From: Streptococcus sp. LYSM12
GTDB taxonomy: Bacteria > Bacillota > Bacilli > Lactobacillales > Streptococcaceae
Reading direction: 5' to 3'
NCBI RefSeq assembly: GCF_004569635.1
Contig: NZ_SPOZ01000024.1
Location: 1-42,009 of the forward strand
Length of the DNA: 42,009 nt
Shown one piece after another: positions 8,040-18,292 of the stretch. The notes under the pieces were generated by a model. The model saw only the letters and a list, made by a program, of their open reading frames with translations, had not been told where the DNA came from and ran no database searches. Every line of letters starts with the position of its first letter. Position 1 is the first letter of the stretch. A program made the position numbers and the translations under genes.

Positions 8040-9785
8040 GGACACAAAGACCCGATATTCTGTGGAGGTCAAAAGCCTAGGTTGTCAGCCTGTCTCTGTG
8101 AATATCCGTTCTATCCTTGCCTTAATTTTTAACGTGCTTGTGGCTTATTTAACTGAGTTCGGACTAAAAATGTTAGAAAAAGGGACGAAGCCGTTGCGAA
8201 CTATGTTCGCTTACGGATACGGCTCCCTTTAGGGGGACGAAGCCGTTGCAAATTTTATTTACTCTAAAGGTACGGCATACCTTTGGTGCTGTGGTTCCCT
8301 TTAGGTGCAATCTCATTGGCTGCAAGCCAACCTGCTTCGATTACTTAGCGGTATCTATCTGGCTAGTCCCTGCATTTCATTTGTGGCGAGCCTAGCTATT
8401 CTCGCAGGGGGTTCACGACGAAGTTGGTTGCAACTTCTGTTCGGCCGCTTGCCGGTAGCTAGCTGGCAATTCCCTACACTTCCGTTTGGGACTAGCCTAG
8501 CTATCCTCGTCGGGGTCTCACGAGGAAGTTGGTTGCAATTTCTGTTCGACCGCTTGCCGGTAGCTAGCTGGCAATTCCCTACACTTCCGTTTGGGATTAG
8601 CCTAGCTATCCTCGTCGGGGTCTCACGAGGAAGTTGGTTGCAACTTCTGTTCGGCCGCCTATTTTTACCGTAGCTGTTGCAGGCTGTACCTGCTTTACAG
8701 ATATGGAAGAAACTATCCAGCGGAGAGTTTCTTAGACACAGGGTACATTCGCTTTTTACACGCCCTTGTATCTTGATGTAATTGAACTCGGGCTAAGAGC
8801 TGTGTAAAAAAGAGACGAAGCCGTTGCGAACTATGTTCGCTTACGGCTACGGCTACCTTTAGGTATAGATTTCCTTGTGTTCATCGAACACTACGTCAAT
8901 CTCCTATTTTTACTTTGCTCTTCACACCCTCGTATCTTGGTGTAATTGAACACGGGCTAAAATTTTAATGAAAAAGAAACGAAGCCGTTGCGAGGTTACT
9001 TGCTTACGGATACTTTTAGGAAGTAGGCTGAAAACCTCCACAGGAGCTTTTCACTCGTCAAATTTCCTATTTTCGCTTTGAGTTTTTAACGGGCTTTGTA
9101 TCTTGATGTAATTGAACTCGGGTTAAAAGCTCGGAAAAAAGAGACGAAGCCGTTGCGAACCATGTTCGCTTACGGCCACGGCTACCTTTAGGTGCCAATC
9201 TCATTGGTTGCAAGTCAACCTGCTTCGATTGCCTATTTTGTCTAGGAGTTGTTTCACGCCCTTGTATCTTGATGTAACTGAACTCGGGCTAAAAGCTCGG
9301 AAAAAAGATAAATACTCCTAGAAGCAGAAGCTTCTTCGTCGTATTTTCTATTTTTCATTCGCTTTTTACATGCCCTCGTATCTTAATGAAATTGAACTCG
9401 GGCTAAGAGCTGTGTAAAAAAGAGACGAAGCCGTTGCGAATTATGTTCGCTTACGGCTACCTTTAGGTATAGATTTCCTTGTGTTCATCGAACACTACGT
9501 CAATCTCCTATTTTTACTTTGCTCTTCACGCCCTCGTATCTTGGTGTAATTGAACACGCCCTAAACTCTGTGCGAAAAAGAAAAATTCTCCTAGAAACTA
9601 ACGTTTCTTCGTCAAATTTCCTATTTTCGCTTTGAGTTTTTAACGGGCTTTGTATCTTGATGTAATTGAACTCGGGCTAAAAGCTCGGAAAAAAGATAAA
9701 TACTCCTAGAAGCAGAAGCTTCTTCGTCGTATTTTCTATTTTTCATTCGCTTTTTACACGCCCTCGTATCTTAATGAAAAGAGAG
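8040..9785. repeat. Hairpin-cassette repeat array 2, between secG and rnr
   Basis: About 1.7 kb without a real gene. The core GTATCTTGATGTAATTGAAC-tCGGG recurs near 8769, 8931, 9100, 9260, 9378, 9534 and 9650, and once more, cut short, at 9764. Each core leads to an A-rich run, an exchangeable hairpin, and CCTATTTT or a close variant. Hairpins seen include AGAAGC/GCTTCT at 9320-9335 (again in 9689-9743), GTGTTC-atc-GAACAC at 8877-8891 and in the 9471-9506 unit, AGAAAC/GTTTCT at 9593-9608, and GCGAAC/GTTCGC several times. A larger hairpin GATATTC/GAATATC spans 8054-8106. The last core runs straight into the rnr ribosome site. Confidence 0.8.
8448..8657. repeat. Two tandem 105-bp direct repeats inside array 2
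   Basis: Two nearly identical 105-bp units start at 8448 and 8553 (CTTGCCGGTAGCTAGCTGGC). A related, more diverged unit lies just before, at about 8336-8447. Because 105 is a multiple of three, an open frame of 122 codons runs through, but its product is only the repeat read three times. Confidence 0.85.
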
Positions 9786-9787
9786 AA

Positions 9788-12127
9788 ATGAAAAAAGAAA
9801 TTATTAACTATATTCAAACAGTTGGTCCTGTGACCATGAATCAGCTTGCAGACTATTTGCAAGCAAGGTCTGCCAAAGAGTTTGTACAGCTGGTCAAGCA
9901 GGTGTCTAATATGGAAAGACGCCGGCAATTATGCTTTGACAGTAAGGGCAGAATTGCCTTACCAGAAAAGAAGAGCCCCCATCGCGTGACCCTAACAGGT
10001 ATTTTTCGTGCCAATAAAAATGGTTTTGGTTTTGTAACGGTTGATGAAACAGAAGATGACATCTTTATCGGGAGAAACGATGTCAACCATGCCATTGAGG
10101 GAGATAAGGTTGAAGTGGCTATTAAAAAAGTGGCTGATCGCTTCAAGGGTACAGTGGCAGAAGCAGAGGTGATTGATATCTTGGAGCATAGTCTTAAGAC
10201 GGCTGTCGGCCAGGTCATCTTTGATGAAGATAAAAAGGAATATGCAGGCTATATCAAATCGAAAAATCAAAAGATTAGCCAGCCGATTTACCTGAAAAAA
10301 TCAGCCCTGGTTCTAGATGGGACAGAGATTGTCAAGGTTGCTATTGAGCAATATCCTAACAAAAAACGAGATTATTTTGTGGCAACAATCCTGGATGTCA
10401 TTGGGCATAAGGATGATGTTGGGATAGATGTTCTCGAAGTGTTAGAATCAATGGATATTGTTGCAGAATTTCCAGACGACGTTCTGGCAGAAGCGAATCG
10501 AATCTCAGACCACCTCTTAGAGAAAGACTATGAGGATCGCTTGGATTTGCGTCAGGAGATTATTTTTACGATTGACGGAGCAGATGCCAAGGACTTGGAC
10601 GATGCAGTTCATATCAAACAATTAAAAAATGGTAATCTAGAACTCGGAGTTCATATAGCAGATGTTTCCTATTATGTGACTGACGGATCTGCCTTGGATC
10701 GAGAGGCCCTTAATCGTGGGACATCTGTCTACGTGACAGATCGTGTGGTACCGATGTTACCTGAGCGCTTGTCAAATGGTATTTGTTCCTTGAATCCCAA
10801 CGTTGATCGCTTGACCCAGTCAGCTATTATGGAGATTGATCACAAGGGGCGTGTAGTGAAGCATTGGATTGGTCAGACCGTAATCAATACTACTTACCGT
10901 ATGACCTATGCAGATGTTAATCTGATGATTGCTGGAGATAAGGCGAAGCTAAAAGAATTTTCAAGAATCGTACCCAGTGTCGAGAAAATGGTTCGGCTTC
11001 ACGAAACGTTAGAAACCATGCGCTTTAGGCGCGGTGCGCTTAACTTTGATACCAATGAAGCTAAGATTATTGTCAACAAAGATGGTATGCCAGTTGATAT
11101 TCAATTACGCCAACGTGGTATTGCCGAGCGTATGATTGAATCTTTCATGTTGATCGCAAATGAAACAGTTGCCGAGCATTTTAGTAAATTAGATTTACCG
11201 TTTATCTATCGGGTTCATGAGGAGCCAAAGGTAGATAAACTGCAGAAGTTTATCGATTATGCGAGTAGTTTTGGAGTTGGAATTGCAGGTACGGCAAGCT
11301 CTATCAGTTCAGAATCCTTGCAGGCTTTGATGAACCGTGTGGCAGATGAGCCCTACGCTGATGTTCTTAATATGATGTTGCTACGTTCGATGCAACAGGC
11401 CCGCTATTCGGAGCATAACCATGGTCACTACGGGTTAGGTGCGGATTACTATACGCACTTTACTAGTCCGATTCGACGTTATCCTGACCTCTTGGTGCAC
11501 CGTATGGTACGAGAATACAGTACTGTTACGCCAGAAGTAGTAGCACATTTTGAAGCAAGCATTCCTGCGATTGCTAAACAGACTTCCAACTTAGAACGCC
11601 GTGCGATTGATGCTGAGCGTGAAGTAGAAGCTATGAAAAAAGCAGAGTACATGCAGGAGTTTGTTGGGCAAGAATTTGACGGTGTGGTGTCCAGTATTGT
11701 CAAATTTGGTCTTTTTGTTGAGTTGCCAAACACTGTTGAGGGATTGATTCACATTCAAAATCTACCTGAATTTTATCAGTACAATGAGCGAACCTTGACC
11801 CTCAAAGGTGAAAAATCAGGGCGTGTGTTCCGAGTGGGTCAAGCTATCCGCGTAAAACTAATGCGAGCCGATAAGTTGACAGGAGAGATTGATTTTGCCC
11901 ACCTACCGTCTGATATGGATGTCCTTGAACCACCACTCAAGGCAATTCGAAAGAGTAAGAGCCATGCCAATCGTGATCGTTCAGACCGTACGGGGCGTGG
12001 CAAAGGAAAGGGGCATAAGCAAGAGGAGAGAGCTTATCGTTCCAGTAAAAACATTCCGTCAAAGGACAAGAAAAAGAAGCCATTTTATAAAGAAGTGGCC
12101 AAAACAAAACGCAAAAAAAGGAGATAG
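9788..12127 (+). CDS. rnr: Ribonuclease R
   Basis: A 779-residue 3'-5' exoribonuclease that degrades structured RNA and works with tmRNA-SmpB. Order: N-terminal helix-turn-helix-like segment (1-60), cold-shock domains with [13 protein letters not shown] (about 70-230), the RNB catalytic domain with [12 protein letters not shown] near 263-274, an S1 domain from about 640 ([16 protein letters not shown]), and a very basic tail rich in K, R and S. Start ATG at 9788 follows AAAAGAGAG. The immediate upstream DNA is the end of the repeat array, so transcription may come from readthrough or from a promoter I cannot identify. smpB starts two bases after the stop. Confidence 0.96.
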   Translation: MKKEIINYIQTVGPVTMNQLADYLQARSAKEFVQLVKQVSNMERRRQLCFDSKGRIALPEKKSPHRVTLTGIFRANKNGFGFVTVDETEDDIFIGRNDVNHAIEGDKVEVAIKKVADRFKGTVAEAEVIDILEHSLKTAVGQVIFDEDKKEYAGYIKSKNQKISQPIYLKKSALVLDGTEIVKVAIEQYPNKKRDYFVATILDVIGHKDDVGIDVLEVLESMDIVAEFPDDVLAEANRISDHLLEKDYEDRLDLRQEIIFTIDGADAKDLDDAVHIKQLKNGNLELGVHIADVSYYVTDGSALDREALNRGTSVYVTDRVVPMLPERLSNGICSLNPNVDRLTQSAIMEIDHKGRVVKHWIGQTVINTTYRMTYADVNLMIAGDKAKLKEFSRIVPSVEKMVRLHETLETMRFRRGALNFDTNEAKIIVNKDGMPVDIQLRQRGIAERMIESFMLIANETVAEHFSKLDLPFIYRVHEEPKVDKLQKFIDYASSFGVGIAGTASSISSESLQALMNRVADEPYADVLNMMLLRSMQQARYSEHNHGHYGLGADYYTHFTSPIRRYPDLLVHRMVREYSTVTPEVVAHFEASIPAIAKQTSNLERRAIDAEREVEAMKKAEYMQEFVGQEFDGVVSSIVKFGLFVELPNTVEGLIHIQNLPEFYQYNERTLTLKGEKSGRVFRVGQAIRVKLMRADKLTGEIDFAHLPSDMDVLEPPLKAIRKSKSHANRDRSDRTGRGKGKGHKQEERAYRSSKNIPSKDKKKKPFYKEVAKTKRKKRR

Positions 12128-12129
12128 AG

Positions 12130-12597
12130 ATGGCAAAGGGTGAGGGAAAGGTTCTCGCACAAAATAAGAAAGCCCGTCACGATTATACCGTTGTTGATAC
12201 GATTGAAGCAGGTTTGGTCCTAACAGGGACAGAAATCAAATCCATTCGAGCAGGGAGGATAAACCTAAAGGATGGCTTTGCACAAGTTCGTAAGGGAGAA
12301 GTTTGGCTCAATAATGTCCATATTGCACCTTATGACGAGGGCAATATCTGGAATCAAGATCCGACCAGAACGCGTAAATTGCTGCTACGTAAAAAGCAGA
12401 TTGCTCATCTTGAAAATGAAGTGAAAGGAACAGGTATGACCCTAGTTCCGCTCAAGGTCTACCTCAAAGATGGCTTTGCTAAGGTTTTAATCGGTCTTGC
12501 TAAAGGAAAACATGATTATGATAAACGTGAATCGATTAAACGCCGCGAGCAACATCGAGACATCGCGCGTACTATGAAAGCAATCAATGCGAGATAG
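12130..12597 (+). CDS. smpB: SsrA-binding protein SmpB
   Basis: A 155-residue tmRNA-binding protein for rescue of stalled ribosomes. Visible family segments: [65 protein letters not shown] and a basic C-terminal tail that enters the decoding site. It directly follows rnr with a GGAGATAGAG ribosome site inside the rnr end. The pairing fits the known partnership of RNase R and tmRNA-SmpB. No clear terminator follows; a repeat array begins within about 90 bases. Confidence 0.97.
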   Translation: MAKGEGKVLAQNKKARHDYTVVDTIEAGLVLTGTEIKSIRAGRINLKDGFAQVRKGEVWLNNVHIAPYDEGNIWNQDPTRTRKLLLRKKQIAHLENEVKGTGMTLVPLKVYLKDGFAKVLIGLAKGKHDYDKRESIKRREQHRDIARTMKAINAR

Positions 12598-12684
12598 GAA
12601 CAGATGCTCTATCGAAATCCAATTCTGATGAACTTTCATACTTGAGAATGGTGAAAGGTTAGGGATAGGGAGCGGGAAATAGAC

Positions 12685-13745
12685 GTTTGCAGAGCAACCT
12701 GCTTCAATTACTTAGCGGTATCTATCTGGCCCACCCTGCATTTCATTTGTGAGGACCCTAGCTATCCTCGCAGGGGTCTCACGACGAAGTTGCTTGCAAC
12801 TTCTGTTCGGGTGCTTATTTTTACCGTAGCTGTTGCAGGCTGTGCCAGCTTTATAGATATGGAAGAAACTATCCAGCGGAGAGTTTCTTAGACACAGGGT
12901 ACAGTCGCTTTTTAACGCCCTCGTATCTTGATGAAATTGAACTCGGGTTAAAAGCTCGGAAAAAAGAGACGAAGCCGTTGCGAACCATGTTCGCTTACGG
13001 ATACGGCTACCTTTAGGTGCCAATCTCATTGGTTGCAAGTCAACCTGCTTCGATTGCCTATTTTGTCTAGGAGTTGCTTCATGCTCTTGTATCTTGATGT
13101 AATTGAACTCGGGCTAAAAGCTCGGAAAAAAGATAAATACTCCTAGAAGCAGAAGCTTCTTTGTCGTATTTCCTATTTTTCATTCGCTTTTTAACGCCCT
13201 CGTATCTTGATGTAATTGAACTCGGGCTAAGAGCTGTGTAAAAAAGAGACGAAGCCGTTGCGAGGTTTACTTGCTTACGGATACTTTTAGGAAGTAGGCT
13301 GAAAACCTCCACTGGAGCTTTTCACACTCGTCAAATTTCCTACTTTTACCGTAGCTGTTGCAGGCTGTGCCTGCTTTACAGATACGGATGCCCTAGGGGT
13401 ACGCTTTGAGTTTTTTACGGGCTTGGTATCTTGATGTAACTGAACCCGCCCTAAACTCTGCGTAAAAAAGAGAAGCCTTTGCTAGACGAAACGTCTTCGC
13501 AAAGTTTCCTATTTTTACCTTGAGTTTTACGGGCTTTGTATCTTAATGTAACTGAACTTGGGCTACAAGCTGTGCAAAAAGACAAAATAGTCAAAAAATG
13601 ACTACCAAACCACAAAATAAATATTTTTTCTTAGCGGTATCTATCTGGCTCCACCCTGCATTTCATTTGTGAGGACCCTAGCTATCCTCGCAGGGGTCTC
13701 ACGACGAAGTTGCAAGCAACTTCTGTTCGGCCGCCTCTTTTTCTT
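12685..13745. repeat. Hairpin-cassette repeat array 3, between smpB and copA
   Basis: Same family as arrays 1 and 2. Cores occur near 12921, 13085, 13198, 13425 and 13538. The hairpin at 13126-13180 repeats the AGAAGC/GCTTCT type, with TTGTC in place of TCGTC. Near 13470-13510 a new hairpin appears with CTTTGC-ta-GACG-aaa-CGTC-ttc-GCAAAG. The block with GAAGTTGC-tt-GCAACTTC occurs near 12788 and recurs near 13709 with the arms separated by AA. No gene is supported here. Confidence 0.8.
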
Positions 13746-13770
13746 TCCGTGCTTACCTCTTATTTGAATT

Positions 13771-13930
13771 TTATAGCTATTTAGTTTACATTTTTATTAC
13801 TTCGTTCACTCGTCTTGCTGTACCATTGAGAAAAGTTACACTTTTCTTATCTGTCACTTGAAATAGTTATCAACTATTTCAACTACCTGCGACTCGTTGC
13901 CTAGTACTAAAAATAAACGAAACGGCTATA
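13771..13930 (+). repeat. 105-bp MITE-like element, copy 3, with inserted hairpins
   Basis: Ends match the family (TATAGCTATTTAGTTT ... AAACGAAACGGCTATA), but the middle carries about 60 extra bases. These hold two perfect hairpins: AGAAAAGT-tac-ACTTTTCT at 13829-13847 and TGAAATAGTT-atc-AACTATTTCA at 13859-13881, both with 3-base loops. Confidence 0.75.
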
Positions 13931-14029
13931 TTTTCGCAGTGGATAAGGGGGAGAAAGTGATATGTGATAACTATAAAAAATCTGCATTCAGCTAACCAGT
14001 GGATACAGTTTTTTTTTAAAACAATATTG

Positions 14030-14084
14030 TTTACAAATGTAGTCAAAAGAAGTATACTGGTTTTATATAGAGATTACAACTGTA
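14030..14084 (+). promoter_or_regulatory. copA promoter with two CopY-type cop boxes
   Basis: -35 TTTACA (14030-14035), 17-base spacer, -10 TATACT (14053-14058). Two operators of the form TACAnnTGTA match the known CopY/cop-box consensus KACANNYGTA. TACAAATGTA at 14032-14041 overlaps the -35, and TACAACTGTA at 14075-14084 lies just after the predicted start point and before the ribosome site AAAGGAG. This is the classic two-box layout for copper-relieved repression. No copY gene is in the window. Confidence 0.85.
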
Positions 14085-14103
14085 AACGAAAGGAGATGCT
14101 GAT

Positions 14104-16569
14104 ATGAAGAAAATTTATACAGTTGAGGGGATGAATTGTGCCTCCTGTGCCATGACGATTGAAAAAACGCTCCAGTCCTTGGTAGGTGTGACGGAAGCTA
14201 GTGTTAATGTTGCAACCGAGCAAGCTACTGTTATCTATGAAGCAGAAAGAATCAAAGAGGCAGCGTTTTTAGATGCTGTGGCAAAGGCTGGATATCGCTT
14301 AATCTCAAATGCAGTCGAGGAAACCTATCAGGTCAAGCGCATGAGTTGTGCTTCTTGTGCTATGGCTATTGAAAATAGTGTTGGAAAGTTGGATGGAGTG
14401 GAGGAGGCAACGGTCAATCTGGCAACAGAGAGCCTTTATGTGCGTTATGATGCGAGTGTGCAGTCCGCGGCAACCATTCAGCAGGCAGTGAAAGAAGCAG
14501 GCTATGAAGCCTTTTTAGAGGAAACGAATCAGCCAGTTGATAAAAGTGTTGAACAAAAAGAGCAAGCAAGAAAATTGTGGCAACGTTTTGTGTGGTCAGC
14601 TCTATTTGCTATACCACTGGTTTATCTTGCGATGGTTCCCATGATTTCGTGGAGCAATTTCCTACTTCCAGCTATTTTTCAACGAGCTTCAATTTCAGCC
14701 CTTGTTCAGTTAATCCTAGTGCTACCCATTGTATATCTAGGACGAGGCTTTTATCAAAAAGGTCTGAAAACGTTGAAGAAAGGACATCCCAATATGGATT
14801 CCTTGATTGCGCTTGGAACAGGAGCAGCCCTGATTCAGGGAATCGTTATGACAGCCCTCTTATGGCTAGGGAGGGTTGAGGCGGTGCATGGTGCCCATGC
14901 GGAATTGTATTTGGAATCGGTAGCAGTTATCTTGACCTTGATTACGCTAGGGAAATATCTAGAAACGGTATCAAAAAGCCGAACATCCGCAGCCATTCAA
15001 CATCTAATGGCCTTGACGCCTCCAACTGCTCGCGTTCTCCGAAATGGTCAAGAAGTAGATGTTGCGCTTGAGACTGTCATGGTAGGGGATCAGATTTTGG
15101 TACGTCCGGGTGAAAAAATTCCTGTTGACGGAGAGTTGCTAGAGGGGCAATCAACGGTTGATGAGGCTATCTTGACAGGGGAAAGCCTCCCTGTTGTAAA
15201 GAGGGCTGGTGATGTAGTATTTGGTGGTTCTATCAATAAAAATGGAGCCTTTCGCATGGTGGCTACTAAAGTTGGCAAGGATACAGCTCTTTCACAGATT
15301 GTGCGCTTAGTAGAGGAGGCACAAGGATCGAAAGCTCCGATTGCCAAATTAGCAGATCAGGTAGCAGCAGTCTTTGTTCCAGTTGTGATGCTCTTAGCTT
15401 TGGGAGCAGGGCTTTTCTGGCTCTTAGTAGGTGAATCAGGGACCTTTTCACTGTCCATTATGATTGCGGTCCTCATTATTGCCTGTCCTTGTGCCTTGGG
15501 ACTTGCGACACCAGCAGCTATTATGGTTGGAACTGGAAAAGGGGCTGAACAGGGTATCCTGATTAAGTCAGGTGAGGTGCTTGAACAGGCAGAGAAACTT
15601 GATACTATCATTTTGGACAAGACAGGAACATTGACACAAGGCAAGCCAAAGGTGACGGATGTGTTGACCTACCAAGATATATCAGAAGATGTTATCTTAC
15701 AACTAGCAGCTAGTATGGAGCATTATTCAGAGCATCCACTGGGTGAGGCTATACTTTCTCGAGCGACAGAAAAGGGACTTTCTTTACAGGTAGTGAGTAA
15801 TTTTCAATCTCTTTCTGGAAGAGGTCTAATCGGCAATATCAATGAAAAAGAAATTCTTCTCGGTAATCTTGCTTTAATGAGTGCCTACGATGTGGTTTTG
15901 GGGCAGGCAGAAGTTGATAGTCACATACTTTCTCAAAGGGGAAAAACACCTATTTTTCTCGCTATGGACAAGCAGGTAATCGGTGTCCTTGGTATTGCAG
16001 ATAAGTTGAAACAGACTAGTCCTGAGGCTATAAGACAATTACAGGCAATGGGCTTGGAAGTTGTGATGTTGACAGGTGATATACAGGCTACAGCTCAAGA
16101 AATTGCTACTCAAGCAGGGATTCAAACGGTCATCAGTCAGGTCTTGCCAGAAGATAAGGCAACTATTGTCAAAAACTGGCAGGAAAAGGGTAAGATAGTT
16201 GCAATGGTTGGTGATGGGGTTAATGATGCACCAGCACTTGCACAGGCAGATGTAGGCATTGCGATTGGATCTGGTACAGATGTGGCCATTGAATCAGCCG
16301 ATATCGTTTTGGTGCGCAGTGACGTGATGGATGTGGTACACACGATTCAATTAAGCCAGGCTACTATGCGGGTCATCAAGCAAAATCTTTTCTGGGCTTT
16401 TGCTTATAATGTTATTGGTATTCCTATTGCTATGGGGGGCTTATACTTATTCGGTGGGCTTTTACTCAATCCTATGTTGGCCGGGGCGGCTATGTCGTTG
16501 AGCTCTGTATCGGTATTGGCCAATGCTCTTCGTTTAAAGAGAGCACGTTTGGTGAATGATGCCCATTGA
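14104..16569 (+). CDS. copA: Copper-exporting P1B-type ATPase CopA
   Basis: An 821-residue P-type ATPase that pumps Cu(I) out of the cell. Two N-terminal heavy-metal-binding domains carry CxxC at residues 12-15 (GMNCASC) and 82-85 (RMSCASC). Membrane segments follow from about 160. The actuator TGES segment is in ILTGESLPV. The metal site CPC is at 461-463, and the phosphorylation site DKTGT starts at 505. The nucleotide domain has the HP of SEHPLGEAI and the hinge [11 protein letters not shown]. Length is normal for a two-domain CopA. It is preceded by two cop boxes, but neither copY nor the chaperone copZ lies beside it, unlike the usual copYAZ operon. Confidence 0.96.
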   Translation: MKKIYTVEGMNCASCAMTIEKTLQSLVGVTEASVNVATEQATVIYEAERIKEAAFLDAVAKAGYRLISNAVEETYQVKRMSCASCAMAIENSVGKLDGVEEATVNLATESLYVRYDASVQSAATIQQAVKEAGYEAFLEETNQPVDKSVEQKEQARKLWQRFVWSALFAIPLVYLAMVPMISWSNFLLPAIFQRASISALVQLILVLPIVYLGRGFYQKGLKTLKKGHPNMDSLIALGTGAALIQGIVMTALLWLGRVEAVHGAHAELYLESVAVILTLITLGKYLETVSKSRTSAAIQHLMALTPPTARVLRNGQEVDVALETVMVGDQILVRPGEKIPVDGELLEGQSTVDEAILTGESLPVVKRAGDVVFGGSINKNGAFRMVATKVGKDTALSQIVRLVEEAQGSKAPIAKLADQVAAVFVPVVMLLALGAGLFWLLVGESGTFSLSIMIAVLIIACPCALGLATPAAIMVGTGKGAEQGILIKSGEVLEQAEKLDTIILDKTGTLTQGKPKVTDVLTYQDISEDVILQLAASMEHYSEHPLGEAILSRATEKGLSLQVVSNFQSLSGRGLIGNINEKEILLGNLALMSAYDVVLGQAEVDSHILSQRGKTPIFLAMDKQVIGVLGIADKLKQTSPEAIRQLQAMGLEVVMLTGDIQATAQEIATQAGIQTVISQVLPEDKATIVKNWQEKGKIVAMVGDGVNDAPALAQADVGIAIGSGTDVAIESADIVLVRSDVMDVVHTIQLSQATMRVIKQNLFWAFAYNVIGIPIAMGGLYLFGGLLLNPMLAGAAMSLSSVSVLANALRLKRARLVNDAH

Positions 16570-17137
16570 GAAAGACTATCTCCATATCCCCTCTAAAAAC
16601 CAACCTCTAACTGGTTTGGAGACAAGGATAGTGACGAAGTAGAAAAGGTGGAACGGAAATTCAGTAAGGTGAGCAAATGGCAGAAGAAATGGATGTTTGA
16701 CTAGTGTTACGGGTTATTTTCCATGCTTTCCATTTTTAGGCTTGGCTAGCAAATGCTAAACAGCTGAAACGGAATGATGAAACTTCAACGAGCTTTACTT
16801 GTATCTGTACTGGCTAAGAAACGATTAAAACCAGGAAATATTGGGGATGAAACATGGTTCAAGTAGAGGCGGGAAATATTCTGGGTATAAATGAAGAGGA
16901 GATTCCAATCAAAATACTAGCATTTCAGAGGTGAAATGCTTACAATAGACATACTAGATCTATCTCACAGTTCACGACTTTTACTTTTCATTTAAGGCTT
17001 CGTTTCAGCTAAACATCGCTCGTTTTGCCAACATAGGGTCCATATGTCTGTAAAAAGATGCCTTGATAATCGAAAAACAGCTTTTAAATGAAAGTCCCTT
17101 ACTTGTGAGTATAGTTTTTTAAGAAAAGGAGCCTACT
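16570..17137. other. Gene-free stretch between copA and tpx
   Basis: I see no convincing gene here; the longest start-to-stop frames are around 30 codons with no ribosome site. A hairpin AAACCA/TGGTTT lies just after copA (about 16598-16618), extended by flanking partial pairing, but it lacks a T-run. A possible -10 TATAGT (17110-17115) precedes tpx, with no good -35. The tpx ribosome site AAAAGGAG is clear. Confidence 0.4.
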
Positions 17138-17629
17138 ATGACAACATTTATCGGAAAACCAGTTACCTTGGTTGGACCTCAACTACACGTAGGAGATCAA
17201 GCGCCTGACTTTCTCTTAATGGCCAATGATTTAACCTTGAAAACCCTCAATGACTTTGCTGGGAAACGCAAGGTGATTAGTGTCGTTCCGTCTATTGATA
17301 CAGGAATTTGTGATACACAGACTCGTCGTTTTAATCAAGAGTTAGCGGACACAGACAATATGGTTGTCATTACCGTTTCGGCAGATTTACCTTTTGCACA
17401 AGCTCGTTGGTGTGGTGCAGCAGGTCTTGAGGATGCGATGACCCTATCGGACTATTATGACCATGCCTTTGGAAAATCATATGGTCTTTTGATGCAGGAA
17501 TGGAATCTTTTGGCGCGAGCGGTCTTTGTCCTCAATGAAAACAATGAAATTGTCTACGTTGAATACCTGGACAATGTCAATGCACATCCAGATTACGATG
17601 CAGCCCTAGAAGCGGCAAAGAGCATATAA
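17138..17629 (+). CDS. tpx: Thiol peroxidase Tpx
   Basis: A 163-residue atypical 2-Cys peroxiredoxin that reduces H2O2 and alkyl hydroperoxides at the expense of thioredoxin. The peroxidatic Cys58 is in [13 protein letters not shown], and the resolving Cys92 is in ARWCGAAG; both are intact. Length is typical. In several streptococci tpx (psaD) sits beside a manganese transporter operon, but here it stands alone between copA and repeats, with a strong ribosome site and its own terminator. The setting next to copA may be chance, though both relieve metal/oxidative stress. Confidence 0.95.
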   Translation: MTTFIGKPVTLVGPQLHVGDQAPDFLLMANDLTLKTLNDFAGKRKVISVVPSIDTGICDTQTRRFNQELADTDNMVVITVSADLPFAQARWCGAAGLEDAMTLSDYYDHAFGKSYGLLMQEWNLLARAVFVLNENNEIVYVEYLDNVNAHPDYDAALEAAKSI

Positions 17630-17639
17630 TACATAAAAA

Positions 17640-17665
17640 GCGAGTAAGGATCACCTACTCGTTTT
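17640..17665 (+). terminator. Intrinsic terminator after tpx
   Basis: CGAGTA ... TACTCG stem with a 9-base loop, followed by TTTTCT. It starts about 11 bases after the tpx stop and runs into a 105-bp element. Confidence 0.75.
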
Positions 17666-17762
17666 CTAGTCCTTTCGTTTATCTTTTATTACTTCCGTAA
17701 CTCGCTTTTCCCTACTTTAGTACAGCCTGCAAGTTCGTTTTCTAGTACTAAAAGACCATATT
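17665..17762 (+). repeat. 105-bp MITE-like element, copy 4
   Basis: Starts CTAGTCCTTTCGTTT and ends CTAGTACTAAAAGACCATA. The right end lacks the AAACGAAA part, so this copy is shortened to about 98 bp. It follows the tpx terminator. Confidence 0.7.
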
Positions 17763-18025
17763 TGATGAATGTCAGAAATGCTGAAATTCGAGAAAATGTA
17801 CGTTTCGGGAGTGGGAAAGAACTCGACAGGTCAAAAAAGAGTTCGGTTTTACCTTATTTCCTACATTCTAGCTTAGGCTGAAACAGTCTATTCCCAGACC
17901 GTTTCACTTCCTCCCTCATAGCTCCAATAGTCAAAGTAGTGACTGTTGAAGCTTGGAGATGAAGCCAACGCGTTCGCATCAGTCGTAGAGGTCAGATGTG
18001 GAGTGTGAAGCACGAACAAATATGA

Positions 18026-18122
18026 ATATAATCGTTTCGTTTATTTTTTATTACTTCCGTAACTCGCTTTTCCCTACTCTGGTACAGCCTGCAGTTCGTT
18101 TTCTAGTACTAAAAGACCATAT
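18026..18122 (+). repeat. 105-bp MITE-like element, copy 5
   Basis: Same shortened right end as copy 4, as expected because the two lie in the tandem duplication. Confidence 0.7.
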
Positions 18123-18292
18123 TTGATGAATGTCAGAAATGCTGAAATTCGAGAAAATGTACATTTCGGGAGTGGGAAAGAACTCGACAGGTCAAAAAAG
18201 AGTTCAGTTTTACCTTATTTCCTGCATTCTAGCTTAGGCTGAAACAGTCTATTCCCAGACCGTTTCACTTCCCCCCTCATAGCTCCAATAGT

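Noticed and set aside
8305..8673. 122-codon open frame in array 2
   Set aside because: It consists of three readings of a 105-bp repeat, has no ribosome site, and the same DNA occurs in non-coding arrays elsewhere in other frames.
12712..13312. Minus-strand frames in array 3
   Set aside because: Products mirror the repeat units; no ribosome site or family resemblance.
505..13745. Integron-type attC array
   Set aside because: Folded sites with variable stems recall attC, but there are no gene cassettes between the units, no integrase in the window, and no attC core sites were seen.
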